Made by a program: the position numbers and the translations under genes
In this document: one piece after another, positions 48,523 to 57,425 of the stretch
Layout: each line of letters starts with the position of its first letter
How positions within the stretch are numbered: the first letter of the stretch is position 1
The notes under the pieces: generated by a model
Databases searched by the model: none
Seen by the model: the letters and a program-made list of their open reading frames with translations, nothing else
What the model was told of the DNA's origin: nothing
Source of the DNA: Halomonas sp. LR3S48
GTDB lineage: Bacteria > Pseudomonadota > Gammaproteobacteria > Pseudomonadales > Halomonadaceae
Length of the DNA: 64,000 nucleotides
Reading direction: 5' to 3'
Assembly (NCBI RefSeq): GCF_025725665.1
Contig: NZ_CP107009.1
Location: 2,232,001-2,296,000, forward strand

Positions 48523-49449
48523 TCAAGCCGGCGGCTTGCGCTGGGTCATGACGATGGCCACCGCCGAGAGTATCAGGCACAAGGCCAATAGCAGCCGCAG
48601 CGTGAGCGGCTCGTCAAGCAGTACCACGGCGCTTGCCACGCCGACCACCGGGATGATCAACGTACTGATGGTGGACTGGCCGATGGTGAGGCGATTGACG
48701 TTGCGAAACCACAGCATCTGCGCCAGGCAGATGGCGAAGACGAGATGGTAGCCGAGGCCGAACCAGGTCGAGGAGCGCCAGGTGCCGGGGGCGCTCGGCG
48801 AGTCGATCAGGACGGCAAGCAGCGCCATCGGCAGTGCGGAGAGAGCGAACTGCCAGCCGGTGATGACCACGGGGTGACCCTGCCAGCCGCCGCGGCGCTT
48901 GGTCAGCACGGTTCCCAGTGCCCAGGAGAGCGCCGCGCCGAGTACGAACAGCGGGCCAGTGAGGCCGGCGAAGCCGGCCTGCCAGGCAGCCGGGCCAAGC
49001 AGAACCAGCAGCCCGGCCTGGCCGAGGCCAAGGCCGAGCCACTGTCGTGGAGTGACCCGTTCGCCGAGCAGTCCTATCGCCAGCAGCAGGGCCCAGCAGG
49101 GCATGGTGAAGGCGACGACGGCGGCCTGGGACGTCGGCATGTGCAGCTGGCCGAAGGCGGTACCCAGGTTGAAGCCGAGAATGGTGAAGAGGCCGGTTGC
49201 GGCCAGCCATGCACGTTCACTCGCGACAATGATCAAGGGCCAGCCTTTCAGCCACGCCCAGCTCAGCAGTACGAGTGCGCCCACGCTGAAGCCGATGGCG
49301 CGCAGGCTGAAGGGAGGGATGTCCATCAGGCTGAAACGTACCGCCGGCCAGTTGCCGCCCCAGAACAGCCCGATCGCGGCGATCAGCACCAACGTGACGA
49401 CGTCGTGGCGTCGCAGCGTCGAGGCGGAAGAGGGGGCCTGGGTCGACAT
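48523..49449 (-). CDS. EamA/DMT-family transporter
   Basis: A 308-residue carrier of the drug/metabolite superfamily with ten predicted helices in two EamA repeats (about 18-150 and 160-300). Typical elements are IGLFWGGNWPAVRFSL in helix 1 and PVVGVASAVVLLDEPLT near the end. Many family members export amino acids or related metabolites. It lies 5 bp after the FAD-linked dehydrogenase gene, clearly in the same operon. Confidence 0.88.
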   Translation of the reverse strand: MSTQAPSSASTLRRHDVVTLVLIAAIGLFWGGNWPAVRFSLMDIPPFSLRAIGFSVGALVLLSWAWLKGWPLIIVASERAWLAATGLFTILGFNLGTAFGQLHMPTSQAAVVAFTMPCWALLLAIGLLGERVTPRQWLGLGLGQAGLLVLLGPAAWQAGFAGLTGPLFVLGAALSWALGTVLTKRRGGWQGHPVVITGWQFALSALPMALLAVLIDSPSAPGTWRSSTWFGLGYHLVFAICLAQMLWFRNVNRLTIGQSTISTLIIPVVGVASAVVLLDEPLTLRLLLALCLILSAVAIVMTQRKPPA

Positions 49450-49454
49450 GCCGT

Positions 49455-50846
49455 TCAGCCTTCCGCGACCAGGATCTTGTGCCGGTTGAGCAGGCTCTGG
49501 GGATCCAGGGCTCGCTTGAGCGTACGCATCAGGGCAATCTCCTCCGCGGTGCGTGACAGCGCCAGATAGTCCCGCTTCTCGAGACCGATGCCGTGCTCGG
49601 CGGACACCGAGCCGCCCAGCTCGGCCAGCGGTCCGTAGACGATCTGTTCCACGGCGCGCCGGGTGTCGGCTCCGCTGTCGCCCACGCCGATCGAGACGTG
49701 CAGGTTGCCGTCACCCAGGTGGCCGAACACCACGATGCGTCCTTGGGGCCAGCGCTCGCGTATGGCGTGCTCCAGCCCCTCGGCGTAGACCGGCATGTCG
49801 GGAATCGGCAGGCTGACGTCGAAGGTGAAGAGCGGGGCGAGCTGCTCTATCAGCCCCTCGATGTCCTCGCGAATACCCCAGATCCCTTGACGCTGCGCAT
49901 CGGACTGGGCGAGCACCGCGTCTTCGATCAAGCCAGCCTCGAGCGCCGACTCCAGGGCGGCACCCAACTGAGCAGCATTGACCGCGTCGTCGTTGCCCAG
50001 GGATTCGACGATGACGTAGTAGGGCCAGCGGACCGGCAGCGGGGGCGTGTTGCGGCCGCTCTCCTCGGTGAGCAACGAATAGTGGTTGCGCCACATTACC
50101 TCGAAGGTGCCCAGGTTGCCGCCAAGTTCGCGGCCCAGGTGTCGCAGCAGGCCGGTGACCCCGTCGAAGTCGGGACAGGCGACCAGCGCGGTGCGTTCGC
50201 TTGCCATCCTGGGCTGCAGCCTGAGTACCGCCCGGGTCACGATGCCCAGTGTGCCTTCGCTGCCGATGAAAAGCTGCTTGAGATCATAGCCGGCATTGTT
50301 CTTGAGCATGCGGTTCATCGAGCTGATCACGGTGCCGTCGGCCAGTACCGCCTCCAGTCCCAGTACCTGCTGACGCATCATGCCGTAGCGGATCACCCGC
50401 ACGCCGCCGGCGTTGGTGGAAATATTGCCGCCGATGGTGCAGGAACCGCGTGCCCCCAGATTGAGCGGAAACACCATGCCATGGGCTTCGGCGGCCTCCT
50501 GGACCGCTTGCAGCGGTGAGCCGGCCTGAACGGTCATGGTGCCTCCGACGGGGTCGATCGATTCGATGGCGCTCATGCGCTCGAGCGATACGACCAGTTC
50601 ATCGGGCTCCGCTGCGCCGCCATGTACCAGTCCGGTGAGTCCTCCATGGGTGACCACGGGCTGGCCGACGGCATGGCACAGGCGCATCACCTCGGCCAGC
50701 TCGCCGGTGCTGCCGGGGCGCACGATGGCGCCAGCACGGCAGGGGGTACCGGTCATCCAGTCGACCCGGCGTTGTCTCACATCCTCTCCGGTCAGCACGT
50801 TGCCCGCGCCGACGACGGCGGCCATTTCCTTCAATAACGCTTGCAT
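49455..50846 (-). CDS. FAD-linked 2-hydroxyacid dehydrogenase (GlcD/D2HGDH family)
   Basis: A 463-residue flavoprotein with a PCMH-type FAD domain (PGSTGELAEVMRLC, THGGLTGLVHGG, GARGSCTIGGNISTNAGG) and a VAO-type C-terminal domain with the metal-site signature FGHLGDGNLHVSI and SAEHGIGLEKRDYL. Relatives oxidise D-lactate, glycolate or D-2-hydroxyglutarate to the 2-oxoacid. ATG 50846 follows AAGGAAG. It lies 28 bp after the ABC ATPase gene and 5 bp before the EamA gene, so the imported substrate is probably a 2-hydroxyacid or yields one. Confidence 0.9.
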   Translation of the reverse strand: MQALLKEMAAVVGAGNVLTGEDVRQRRVDWMTGTPCRAGAIVRPGSTGELAEVMRLCHAVGQPVVTHGGLTGLVHGGAAEPDELVVSLERMSAIESIDPVGGTMTVQAGSPLQAVQEAAEAHGMVFPLNLGARGSCTIGGNISTNAGGVRVIRYGMMRQQVLGLEAVLADGTVISSMNRMLKNNAGYDLKQLFIGSEGTLGIVTRAVLRLQPRMASERTALVACPDFDGVTGLLRHLGRELGGNLGTFEVMWRNHYSLLTEESGRNTPPLPVRWPYYVIVESLGNDDAVNAAQLGAALESALEAGLIEDAVLAQSDAQRQGIWGIREDIEGLIEQLAPLFTFDVSLPIPDMPVYAEGLEHAIRERWPQGRIVVFGHLGDGNLHVSIGVGDSGADTRRAVEQIVYGPLAELGGSVSAEHGIGLEKRDYLALSRTAEEIALMRTLKRALDPQSLLNRHKILVAEG

Positions 50847-50874
50847 CGATCTTCCTTCTCTTCGTCGTCGTGTC

Positions 50875-52497
50875 TCAGGCCATGGCTGCTTCATGCGCCC
50901 GACCGGGAATGGCATCGAGCAACTGCCGGGTATACGCCTCTCTGGGATTGAGGAATACCTCCTTGGCCGTACCCTGCTCGACGATGCGACCATGTTGCAT
51001 GACGATGATGGTGTCGCAGATTTGAGCCGCGACACGCAGGTCGTGGGTAATGAACAGCAACGACAGCGATAGCTTCTGCTTGAGTTCCTCGAGCAGTTCG
51101 AGCACCTGGGCCTGGATCGACACGTCGAGTGCCGAGACTGCCTCGTCGGCAACGATCAGCTCCGGGTTCAGCGCCAAGGCCCGGGCAATGCCGATGCGCT
51201 GACGCTGGCCGCCGGAAAACTCGTGGGGGAAGCGGTCCACGGCCACGGCGCCGAGCCCCACCAACTCGAGCAGTTCCTCGGCCTGACGCATGGCCTGGAC
51301 GCGAGGCACGCCGTTGGCCATGGGTCCCTGGGCGATGGCATAGCCCACCCGATGGCGCGGGTTGAGCGAGGCGTAGGGGTCCTGGAAAATCATCTGCACG
51401 CGGTGACGCTCCCGGCGCAGTGCATCTCCCCGCAGGGCAGAAAGATCGGTGCCTGCCAGGCTCAGCGAGCCGCTGTCCGGACGCTCCAGACGCACCACGC
51501 AGCGCCCCAGGGTCGACTTTCCCGAACCGGATTCGCCGACGATTCCTACCGTCTCGCCCCTGGCCAGGGTAAAGCTGACGTCGTCCAGGGCGCGGACCTC
51601 GCGGGCCGGCCTGAACAAGCCGCCACGAGAGCGGAACACCTTGTCGAGGTGACACACCTTCAGTAGCGGCTGCGGTCTTTCTCCTTCACGGATGTCGGGG
51701 ATGACGTTGCTGGGAATGGCCTCGAGCAGGGCCCGGGTATATTCGTGACGGGGATTGCCGAGCACCTCTGCCGCCGTGCCGAGCTCGACGATCCGGCCGT
51801 AGCGCATCACGCAGACACGTGTGGCGACCTCGGCCACGACGCCGAAGTCGTGGGTGATGAACATCACCGCCATGCCGCGGCGCTGCTGCAGGTCGCGAAT
51901 CAGCTCGAGGATCTGCGCCTGGGTGGTGACGTCGAGCGCGGTAGTCGGCTCGTCGGCGATCAATAGTTCAGGCTCGAGCGCCAGCGCCATGGCGATCATC
52001 ACGCGCTGGCGCTGGCCGCCGGAGAGCTGGAAAGGGTAGGCGCGGATGGCTCGGTCGGGTTGAGGAATGCCCACCTCCTCGAGCAGCGCCAGTGCCCTGT
52101 CCTGTCGTTCGCGGCCGTTGTACTTGCCATGCGCCTCGAACACTTCGGCGATCTGGGCGCCGACACGCATCAGCGGGTTGAGCGCCGTCATCGGTTCCTG
52201 GAAGATCATGCCGATGCGCAGGCCGCGTAGCTGGCGGTGCTGTTTTTCGCTCAGCGTGAGCAAGTCCTGGCCATCGAACAGTACCTCGCCGGAAGTCGGG
52301 CGTACGCCCTTGGGCAGCAGGCCCATCACCGCGTTGGCGGCCATCGACTTGCCGGAGCCCGACTCGCCTACCACGCACAGGATCTCGCCGCGTGCCACGT
52401 CGTAACTGACCTCCTCGACCGCATAGTCGCGATCCGCCCCCTTGGGCAGGGCCAGGGTCAGGTCGCGAATGCTCAGTACCGGAGTCGTGTCTGTCAT
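50875..52497 (-). CDS. Fused two-domain ABC ATPase (DppD-DppF type)
   Basis: A 540-residue protein holding two complete nucleotide-binding domains of the oligopeptide/dipeptide class. Domain 1: Walker A GESGSGKS at 44-51, signature LSGGQRQR near 158, Walker [13 protein letters not shown]. Domain 2: Walker A GESGSGKS at 321-328, signature FSGGQRQR near 428, Walker [13 protein letters not shown], where the usual Pro after Glu is Ala. Each is followed by the oligopeptide-transporter C-terminal extension. It powers the DppB/DppC-type permeases just upstream. Confidence 0.93.
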   Translation of the reverse strand: MTDTTPVLSIRDLTLALPKGADRDYAVEEVSYDVARGEILCVVGESGSGKSMAANAVMGLLPKGVRPTSGEVLFDGQDLLTLSEKQHRQLRGLRIGMIFQEPMTALNPLMRVGAQIAEVFEAHGKYNGRERQDRALALLEEVGIPQPDRAIRAYPFQLSGGQRQRVMIAMALALEPELLIADEPTTALDVTTQAQILELIRDLQQRRGMAVMFITHDFGVVAEVATRVCVMRYGRIVELGTAAEVLGNPRHEYTRALLEAIPSNVIPDIREGERPQPLLKVCHLDKVFRSRGGLFRPAREVRALDDVSFTLARGETVGIVGESGSGKSTLGRCVVRLERPDSGSLSLAGTDLSALRGDALRRERHRVQMIFQDPYASLNPRHRVGYAIAQGPMANGVPRVQAMRQAEELLELVGLGAVAVDRFPHEFSGGQRQRIGIARALALNPELIVADEAVSALDVSIQAQVLELLEELKQKLSLSLLFITHDLRVAAQICDTIIVMQHGRIVEQGTAKEVFLNPREAYTRQLLDAIPGRAHEAAMA

Positions 52498-52508
52498 CTT
52501 TCGTCTCC

Positions 52509-53345
52509 TCAGGAGCGTTCACGCGCGAGCTTGGGATTCAGGGCGTCGTCAAGCCCCTCGCCGACCAGATTGAGCGCCAGTACGGTGAGCAGGATCGCCA
52601 CGCCGGGGAAGAAGCTCAGCCACCAGGCCTGGCGGATCACGGTGCGGGCGGCGCCGATCATGTAGCCCCACGACATCACGTTGGGATCGCCCAGGCCGAG
52701 GAAGGAGAGCGCCGACTCCAGCAGGATGGCAGTGGCCACCATCAACGAGGCGAGCACGATGATCGGCGACAGGGTGTTGGGCAGGATCTGGCGCAGGATG
52801 ATGGTGCGGTGGGTCTGGCCGACGAGCCGCGCTGCTTCCACGTATTCGCGATGGCGCAGCGACATGAACTCGGCACGCACCAGGCGCGCCACCGGCGGCC
52901 AGCTGACGATGGCGATGGCCAGCACGATGGAGGTCACACTGGGCTGCATGATCGCCACCAGCACGATGGCCAGGGCGAAGTTGGGAATGGTCTGGAAGAA
53001 CTCGGTGAAGCGCATCAGGCCGTCGTCGATCAGCCCGCCGTAGTAGCCCGCGACGGCGCCCAGGGGCACGCCGATCAACAGTGCCACGATGGTCGAGACC
53101 AGGCCGATCAGCAGCGACACCCAGGCGCCATGCATCAGGCCGGCGGTGACGTCGCGGCCCATGGTGTCGGTACCCAGCCAGAAGCCTTCTGCCTCCATGG
53201 GGGCGAGAAACGGCCGCTGCACCATGCGCCAGGGCGACTCGGGATAGAGCAGAGGGGCCAGGATCGCCATAGCGATGATGACGATCAGGATAAGCAGGCC
53301 GACCAGGGCACCCCGATTCTGCGCGAAGCGTGCAAAGAAGCTCAT
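52509..53345 (-). CDS. ABC peptide-type permease, DppC family
   Basis: A 278-residue inner-membrane permease with six helices. The N-terminal OppC domain is FARFAQNRGALVGLLILIVIIAMAILAPLLYP, followed by WLGTDTMGRDV. The EAA loop reads EYVEAARLVGQTHRTIILRQILPN. ATG 53345 overlaps the stop of the DppB gene (ATGA). Partner of DppB in the importer. Confidence 0.93.
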   Translation of the reverse strand: MSFFARFAQNRGALVGLLILIVIIAMAILAPLLYPESPWRMVQRPFLAPMEAEGFWLGTDTMGRDVTAGLMHGAWVSLLIGLVSTIVALLIGVPLGAVAGYYGGLIDDGLMRFTEFFQTIPNFALAIVLVAIMQPSVTSIVLAIAIVSWPPVARLVRAEFMSLRHREYVEAARLVGQTHRTIILRQILPNTLSPIIVLASLMVATAILLESALSFLGLGDPNVMSWGYMIGAARTVIRQAWWLSFFPGVAILLTVLALNLVGEGLDDALNPKLARERS

Positions 53346-54319
53346 GAGCCCTCCTTGATGCGCGGATCCGCCAGGCGGTAGACGAGGTCGGTAATGATGT
53401 TGAAGACGATGACCAGGGCGGCGGAGAAGAAGAAGATACCGAGCAAGAGGTTGTAGTCGCGCTGCTGCAGCGCCTCGAACATCAGGCGGCCGATGCCGGG
53501 CCAGGCGAAGACGGTCTCGGTGAGGATGGCGCCGCCGACCATCTGGCCTGCCTGCAGGCCGGCCAGGGTGATGATCGGCAGCAAGGCGTTGCGCAGGATA
53601 TGACGGCGCTGAATCACTCGCGGGGAGAGCCCCTTGGCGCGGGCGGTCTTGACGTAGTCCTGCTGGCTCGCCTCCAGCATCGAGGCGCGGGTCATGCGGG
53701 TATAGATGGCCATGAAGAACAGCGCCAGGGTGGTGGCGGGCAGGACGAGGTGCTTGGCGACATCGAGCACCAAGGCCAGCCCGCTATGACCTGCACCCAC
53801 CGTATACATGCCATAGGCGGGCAGCCAGTCGAGATAGACCGAGAACAGCACTACCGACATCAGGGCGACCCAGAACAGCGGCGTGGCATAGAAGATCAGC
53901 GCCAGCGCCATGATCAGCGAGCCCGAGGGTTTCTTGACCCGGGCCGCAGCCATGGAACCGGCCAGGATGCCCAACCCCAGCGACAGCACGAAAGCGGTGC
54001 CGGTGAGCAGCAGTGTCGCCGGCAGCCGCGCCAGGATGAGGTCGAGTACCGGCATGCCCTGGCGGTAGGACCAGCCGAAATCGAGCGTGGCGATACCTGA
54101 AACGTAGCGCCACAGTTGCACGTAGAGGGGCTGGTCGAGACCGAAGCGCTCGCGCAGTTGGCGCAGGAATTCTTCATCGGTGGCGCCTGCCTCGCCGGCG
54201 AGGATGGCGGCGGGGTCTCCCGGTGCCAGTTGAATCAGGATGAAGTTGAAGATGATGATCAAGAACAGCACGACGACGGCCTTGAGCAGCCGCATCACGA
54301 TCAAGCGGGCATAGAGCAT
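53342..54319 (-). CDS. ABC peptide-type permease, DppB family
   Basis: A 325-residue permease with six helices. The DppB signature LIIIFNFILIQLAPGDPAA lies near the start. The EAA loop is QQDYVKTARAKGLSPRVIQRRHILRNALLP, and the conserved VFAWPGIGRLMFEALQQRDY follows. It lies 66 bp after the binding-protein gene, across a hairpin that probably lowers permease expression relative to the binding protein. Confidence 0.93.
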   Translation of the reverse strand: MLYARLIVMRLLKAVVVLFLIIIFNFILIQLAPGDPAAILAGEAGATDEEFLRQLRERFGLDQPLYVQLWRYVSGIATLDFGWSYRQGMPVLDLILARLPATLLLTGTAFVLSLGLGILAGSMAAARVKKPSGSLIMALALIFYATPLFWVALMSVVLFSVYLDWLPAYGMYTVGAGHSGLALVLDVAKHLVLPATTLALFFMAIYTRMTRASMLEASQQDYVKTARAKGLSPRVIQRRHILRNALLPIITLAGLQAGQMVGGAILTETVFAWPGIGRLMFEALQQRDYNLLLGIFFFSAALVIVFNIITDLVYRLADPRIKEGS

Positions 54320-54346
54320 GCAGCAAGCCTCTGGGGTCGAAAGAGT

Positions 54347-54369
54347 GGGGCGGCCGGCAGGGCCGCCCC
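54347..54369 (-). terminator. Intercistronic hairpin after the binding-protein gene
   Basis: GGGGCGGCC and GGCCGCCCC form perfect 9-bp arms around GGCAG, starting 17 bp after the binding-protein stop. On the minus strand it is followed by ACTCTTTC, a weak T tract. Probably a partial terminator or 3'-end stabiliser. Confidence 0.68.
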
Positions 54370-54385
54370 TGTCACGCGAGAGCGA

Positions 54386-55942
54386 TCAGCGATCGAGCCA
54401 GGCGTCCCGGAAGGCATCGTTGATGCCGACGCCCGACGTGATCAGATCCTTCACGTCGCAGCGGTAGATCGTCGGGAAACCGAGCTCCATCAACCAGCCC
54501 ACCGGTACATCCTCGTGGAGGATCTCCTGAGCCTCATGGTAGAGCGCCTCTCGCTCCTCCTCGGGATAGGCGGTAGCGGCCTCGTCGAACAGCTCGTCGA
54601 TACGCTCGTTCTCGTAGCCCTCGACGTTGTTCCAGGGCGAGCCCTTCTCGATGTTGTCCGAGCGGTAGGAGCGGGTGATGCCTAGCGCCGGGTCGCCATA
54701 CTGGTAGAGGTAGGTGAAGGCGAGATCGAAGTCCCAGTCGCCGAGGCGCTGGTTCCAGCCGCCCACGTCGGTGGCGACCGTGCGTACGTTGACGCCGACC
54801 TCGCGAAGATTCTGCTGCACGGCCTCGGCCCAGCGAGTCCAGGTCTCACCGTAGGGTAGCGGCAGCAGGCGTATCTCTTCGCCGTCGTAGCCCATCTCGT
54901 CGAGCAGCTCGCGGGCGCGCTCGGGGTCGTGATCGTAGGGCTCGAGGCCGTCGTGCTGGAACTTGGCGTTCGAGCCGAATGCCGAGAGCGGTACCTGGCC
55001 CATGCCGTTCCACAGCACGTCGCGGGCGAACTCACGGTTCATGGCGTACATCACCGCCTGGCGGAAGCGCTTGTCGGCTGTGGGGCCTTCGCGATTGTTC
55101 ATCCACAACATGGCGAAGGGGCTGAAGTACTCGTTGCCCTTGTCAGTGATGCAGGAATTTTCCATTTCCGAGAGACGGGGGATATCGAAGTTCTCCACCG
55201 TACCGTTGGGCAGTACGTCGACGGTGCCGTTCTCGAAGGCCACCGCGCGGGAGGCGCCGTCGGGAATGATGTGCCAGTTCACGCCGTCGAGGTAGGGCAG
55301 GCCTTCCTCGTAGTAGTCGTCGTTGCGTACCAGTTGGATCACGGTACCGCGATCCCAGCTGTCGAACTTGAACGGGCCGGTTCCGATGGGGTGGTTGTTG
55401 GCCTCGTTGTCGCGAAAGTCGGTGCCCTCATAGATGTGCCTGGGCACCATGGTGAAAGTACCGGCCTCGAACGAAATCAGGAACGGGCCGAAGGGCTCGG
55501 CCAGCGTGAAGACGACGGTATGTTCGTCGGTCGCCTCGATGCTCTCCACGTGCTGCAGCACGGCGCGGGCACTGGGGTTGAGCTCGCGATGGAAGACGTC
55601 GGCCGAGAACACCACGTCCTCGGCGGTGAAGGGCTCGCCATCATGCCATAGCACGCCCTCGCGCAGGTGGAAGGTATAGGTCAGGCCATCGTCGCTGACT
55701 TCCCAGGATTCGGCCAACTGCGGTGTCGGCTCGAGGTCGGTGGAGTAACGCAGCAGCCCCTCGTAGATGTTGCCGGCGACCTTGCGGGTCGGGTCGTTCT
55801 GGACCATGCCCAGCACCAGTCCGGGAGGCTCGGGCTGGATGATGGTATCGATGACACCGCCACGCTTGGGTTCGTCGGCGGTGGCGAAGGTGGCAGTGAA
55901 GGCCAGAGCAGCGAGAGCCGCGGCCAAGGGCGTCTTTCTCAT
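54386..55942 (-). CDS. ABC peptide/nickel-type substrate-binding protein
   Basis: A 518-residue family 5 binding protein. The signal peptide MRKTPLAAALAALAFTATFATA|DEP is clear. Family blocks are NIYEGLLRYS, PQLAESWEVSDDGLTYTFHLREGVLWHDGEPFTAEDVVFS, and VMYAMNRE. The protein is acidic, as expected in the periplasm of a halotolerant bacterium. Ligands of this family include peptides, opines and other amides. First gene of a seven-gene minus-strand operon, preceded by a GntR-type operator. Confidence 0.93.
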   Translation of the reverse strand: MRKTPLAAALAALAFTATFATADEPKRGGVIDTIIQPEPPGLVLGMVQNDPTRKVAGNIYEGLLRYSTDLEPTPQLAESWEVSDDGLTYTFHLREGVLWHDGEPFTAEDVVFSADVFHRELNPSARAVLQHVESIEATDEHTVVFTLAEPFGPFLISFEAGTFTMVPRHIYEGTDFRDNEANNHPIGTGPFKFDSWDRGTVIQLVRNDDYYEEGLPYLDGVNWHIIPDGASRAVAFENGTVDVLPNGTVENFDIPRLSEMENSCITDKGNEYFSPFAMLWMNNREGPTADKRFRQAVMYAMNREFARDVLWNGMGQVPLSAFGSNAKFQHDGLEPYDHDPERARELLDEMGYDGEEIRLLPLPYGETWTRWAEAVQQNLREVGVNVRTVATDVGGWNQRLGDWDFDLAFTYLYQYGDPALGITRSYRSDNIEKGSPWNNVEGYENERIDELFDEAATAYPEEEREALYHEAQEILHEDVPVGWLMELGFPTIYRCDVKDLITSGVGINDAFRDAWLDR

Positions 55943-56028
55943 TGTCGGTTCCTTCTTGTTGTCTCGGCTTTTGTTTGCGTTGGATGCCGCTAATGAACCT
56001 TATTGACCTTAGCAGCGCCTTCCCAAAC

Positions 56029-56057
56029 TGTCGACAGTCGTCAATCGACGGTCGACA
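56029..56057. promoter_or_regulatory. Operator of the FadR-type regulator
   Basis: Inverted repeat TGTCGACAGTCG - TCAAT - CGACGGTCGACA: 12-bp arms with one mismatch around a 5-bp spacer. It lies centrally in the 168-bp region between the divergent binding-protein and GntR genes, and could control both. Confidence 0.72.
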
Positions 56058-56110
56058 GAATGTCGCTTTGCGTCATACTGTAGCGGAGTCAACTTCGAGA
56101 GCTTCGGTGA

Positions 56111-56791
56111 ATGACAGCTTCCAAGGAATTCGGGCAGGGCATGGTCATACAGCAGCGCAACTTGGTGGAGCAGGTGGCCGATTTCCTGACCCAGGCCATC
56201 ATCCGTCAGCATTACGCACCCGGCGAGCGGCTATCGGAAATGCAGTTGGCGCGCGATCTCGGGGTGAGCCGGGCGCCGGTCCGCGAGGCGGCGCGTCTGC
56301 TGGAAAGTCGCGGCTTGCTGGTATCGCAACCGCGGCGCGGCTTCTTCGTGCGCGCCCTGGACGCCACCGAACTCAACGACGTATTCGACCTGCGTCTGTG
56401 CCTGGAGCGCCATGCACTGGCGCGGTTGATCGAGACCTACGATACCGAGAAAGAACTCGCCCTGCGCCAGCAAGTGGAGCTCATGTGCGAAGTGGCCCTG
56501 AAGGACAGTGATAGCCGCAAGATCGAGGAGGACCTGGTCTTTCACCGCATGCTGATCGCTTTTGCCGGCAACCGACGCCTGCTCAAGGCGTTTGACGACA
56601 TCACTCACGAGTTGCGGCTGTGCATCGCGCTGATCGGCAAGACCCATGCCGAACCCGACAGCATAGCGACCTCCCACTGGGCGCTGCTTGACGCCTTGGC
56701 CAGCGGAGATCCCGGGCATTGCCGGGAAGCCATCGACTACCATATCGGCGTGGCGCAGCACTACGTGGTGAAGGGGATCGGCGATACCTGA
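56111..56791 (+). CDS. GntR-family regulator, FadR/FCD subfamily
   Basis: A 226-residue regulator. The N-terminal winged HTH (about 13-80) has GERLSEMQLARDLGVSRAPVREAARLLESRGLLVSQPRRGFFV. The C-terminal FCD all-helical effector domain has DVFDLRLCLERHAL, DLVFHRMLIAFAGNRRLLKAFDDI and SHWALLDALASGD, with the Asp/His metal ligands of the FCD family. ATG 56111 was taken; ATG 56141 is possible. It is divergent from the ABC operon with a 29-bp inverted repeat between, so local repression by an imported carboxylate is expected. Confidence 0.92.
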   Translation: MTASKEFGQGMVIQQRNLVEQVADFLTQAIIRQHYAPGERLSEMQLARDLGVSRAPVREAARLLESRGLLVSQPRRGFFVRALDATELNDVFDLRLCLERHALARLIETYDTEKELALRQQVELMCEVALKDSDSRKIEEDLVFHRMLIAFAGNRRLLKAFDDITHELRLCIALIGKTHAEPDSIATSHWALLDALASGDPGHCREAIDYHIGVAQHYVVKGIGDT

Positions 56792-56852
56792 CGCGGCACG
56801 GAACAAGCGGGGCTGCCTTGGGTCAGAGGCGATAGACGGCTAGGGGACGATC

Positions 56853-57308
56853 ATGCTTGCAACCATACAGCGCTTCTTCCAGCAGGCCCTGTCCGAACCC
56901 GAGGGTTCGGACAGGAGCGTACCGACGCTCGAACGCGCTACAGCGGCCCTGCTGTGCGAAGTGGTGCGAGCCGATTACCGCACCGACGAGGCGGAACTCG
57001 CTGCGCTGCGGGAGATGCTGCAGAGACATTTCCACCTCTCCGACGCCGAAGTCCAGGAGTTGATGGAGTTGGCTCGCGAGGAGATCGAGACCTCGGTCGA
57101 TCATTACCAATTCGTCAGCTTGATCAAGCAACACTACGACTACCCGCAGCGCTGCGAGCTGGTGCGCATGATGTGGTCCCTGGCCTATGCCGATGGCGAA
57201 TCGCATCACCTTGAGGAGCATCGTATCCGGCGCCTGGCCGAGCTGCTGCATGTCAGCCACTCCGATTTCATCCGCACCAAGCTGCAGGTACAGGACAAGG
57301 CCGAATAG
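56853..57308 (+). CDS. TerB-like protein
   Basis: A 151-residue helical protein of the tellurite-resistance TerB/co-chaperone superfamily. Two acidic metal-type sites are visible: LLCEVVRADYRTDEAELAALREML and LVRMMWSLAYADGESHHLEEHRIRRLAELL. No other ter genes are nearby, so tellurite resistance should not be assumed. Stand-alone TerB proteins are common and uncharacterised. Confidence 0.85.
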   Translation: MLATIQRFFQQALSEPEGSDRSVPTLERATAALLCEVVRADYRTDEAELAALREMLQRHFHLSDAEVQELMELAREEIETSVDHYQFVSLIKQHYDYPQRCELVRMMWSLAYADGESHHLEEHRIRRLAELLHVSHSDFIRTKLQVQDKAE

Positions 57309-57425
57309 ATCCCTTGATACGGGACATGAAACGAGGGATCTGAGCGGCTCCGGCTGTACCGTACTGCTAGACTTGGCGCTCGTTCCGGTAATGTGCCGGA
57401 AGATCTGGCCAACCGGAGAAGTGGC

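Noticed and set aside
50847..51152. N-terminal extension of the GlcD-type dehydrogenase
   Set aside because: The extra codons are antisense-phase reading of the ABC ATPase gene; ATG 50846 has a ribosome-binding site and matches the family start.
56893..56910. Hairpin CGAACCC-GAG-GGTTCGG
   Set aside because: It lies inside the terB-like coding sequence and is not followed by a T tract.
56853..57308. Tellurite resistance determinant
   Set aside because: A lone TerB-like gene without terC, terD or terZ neighbours does not support that function.
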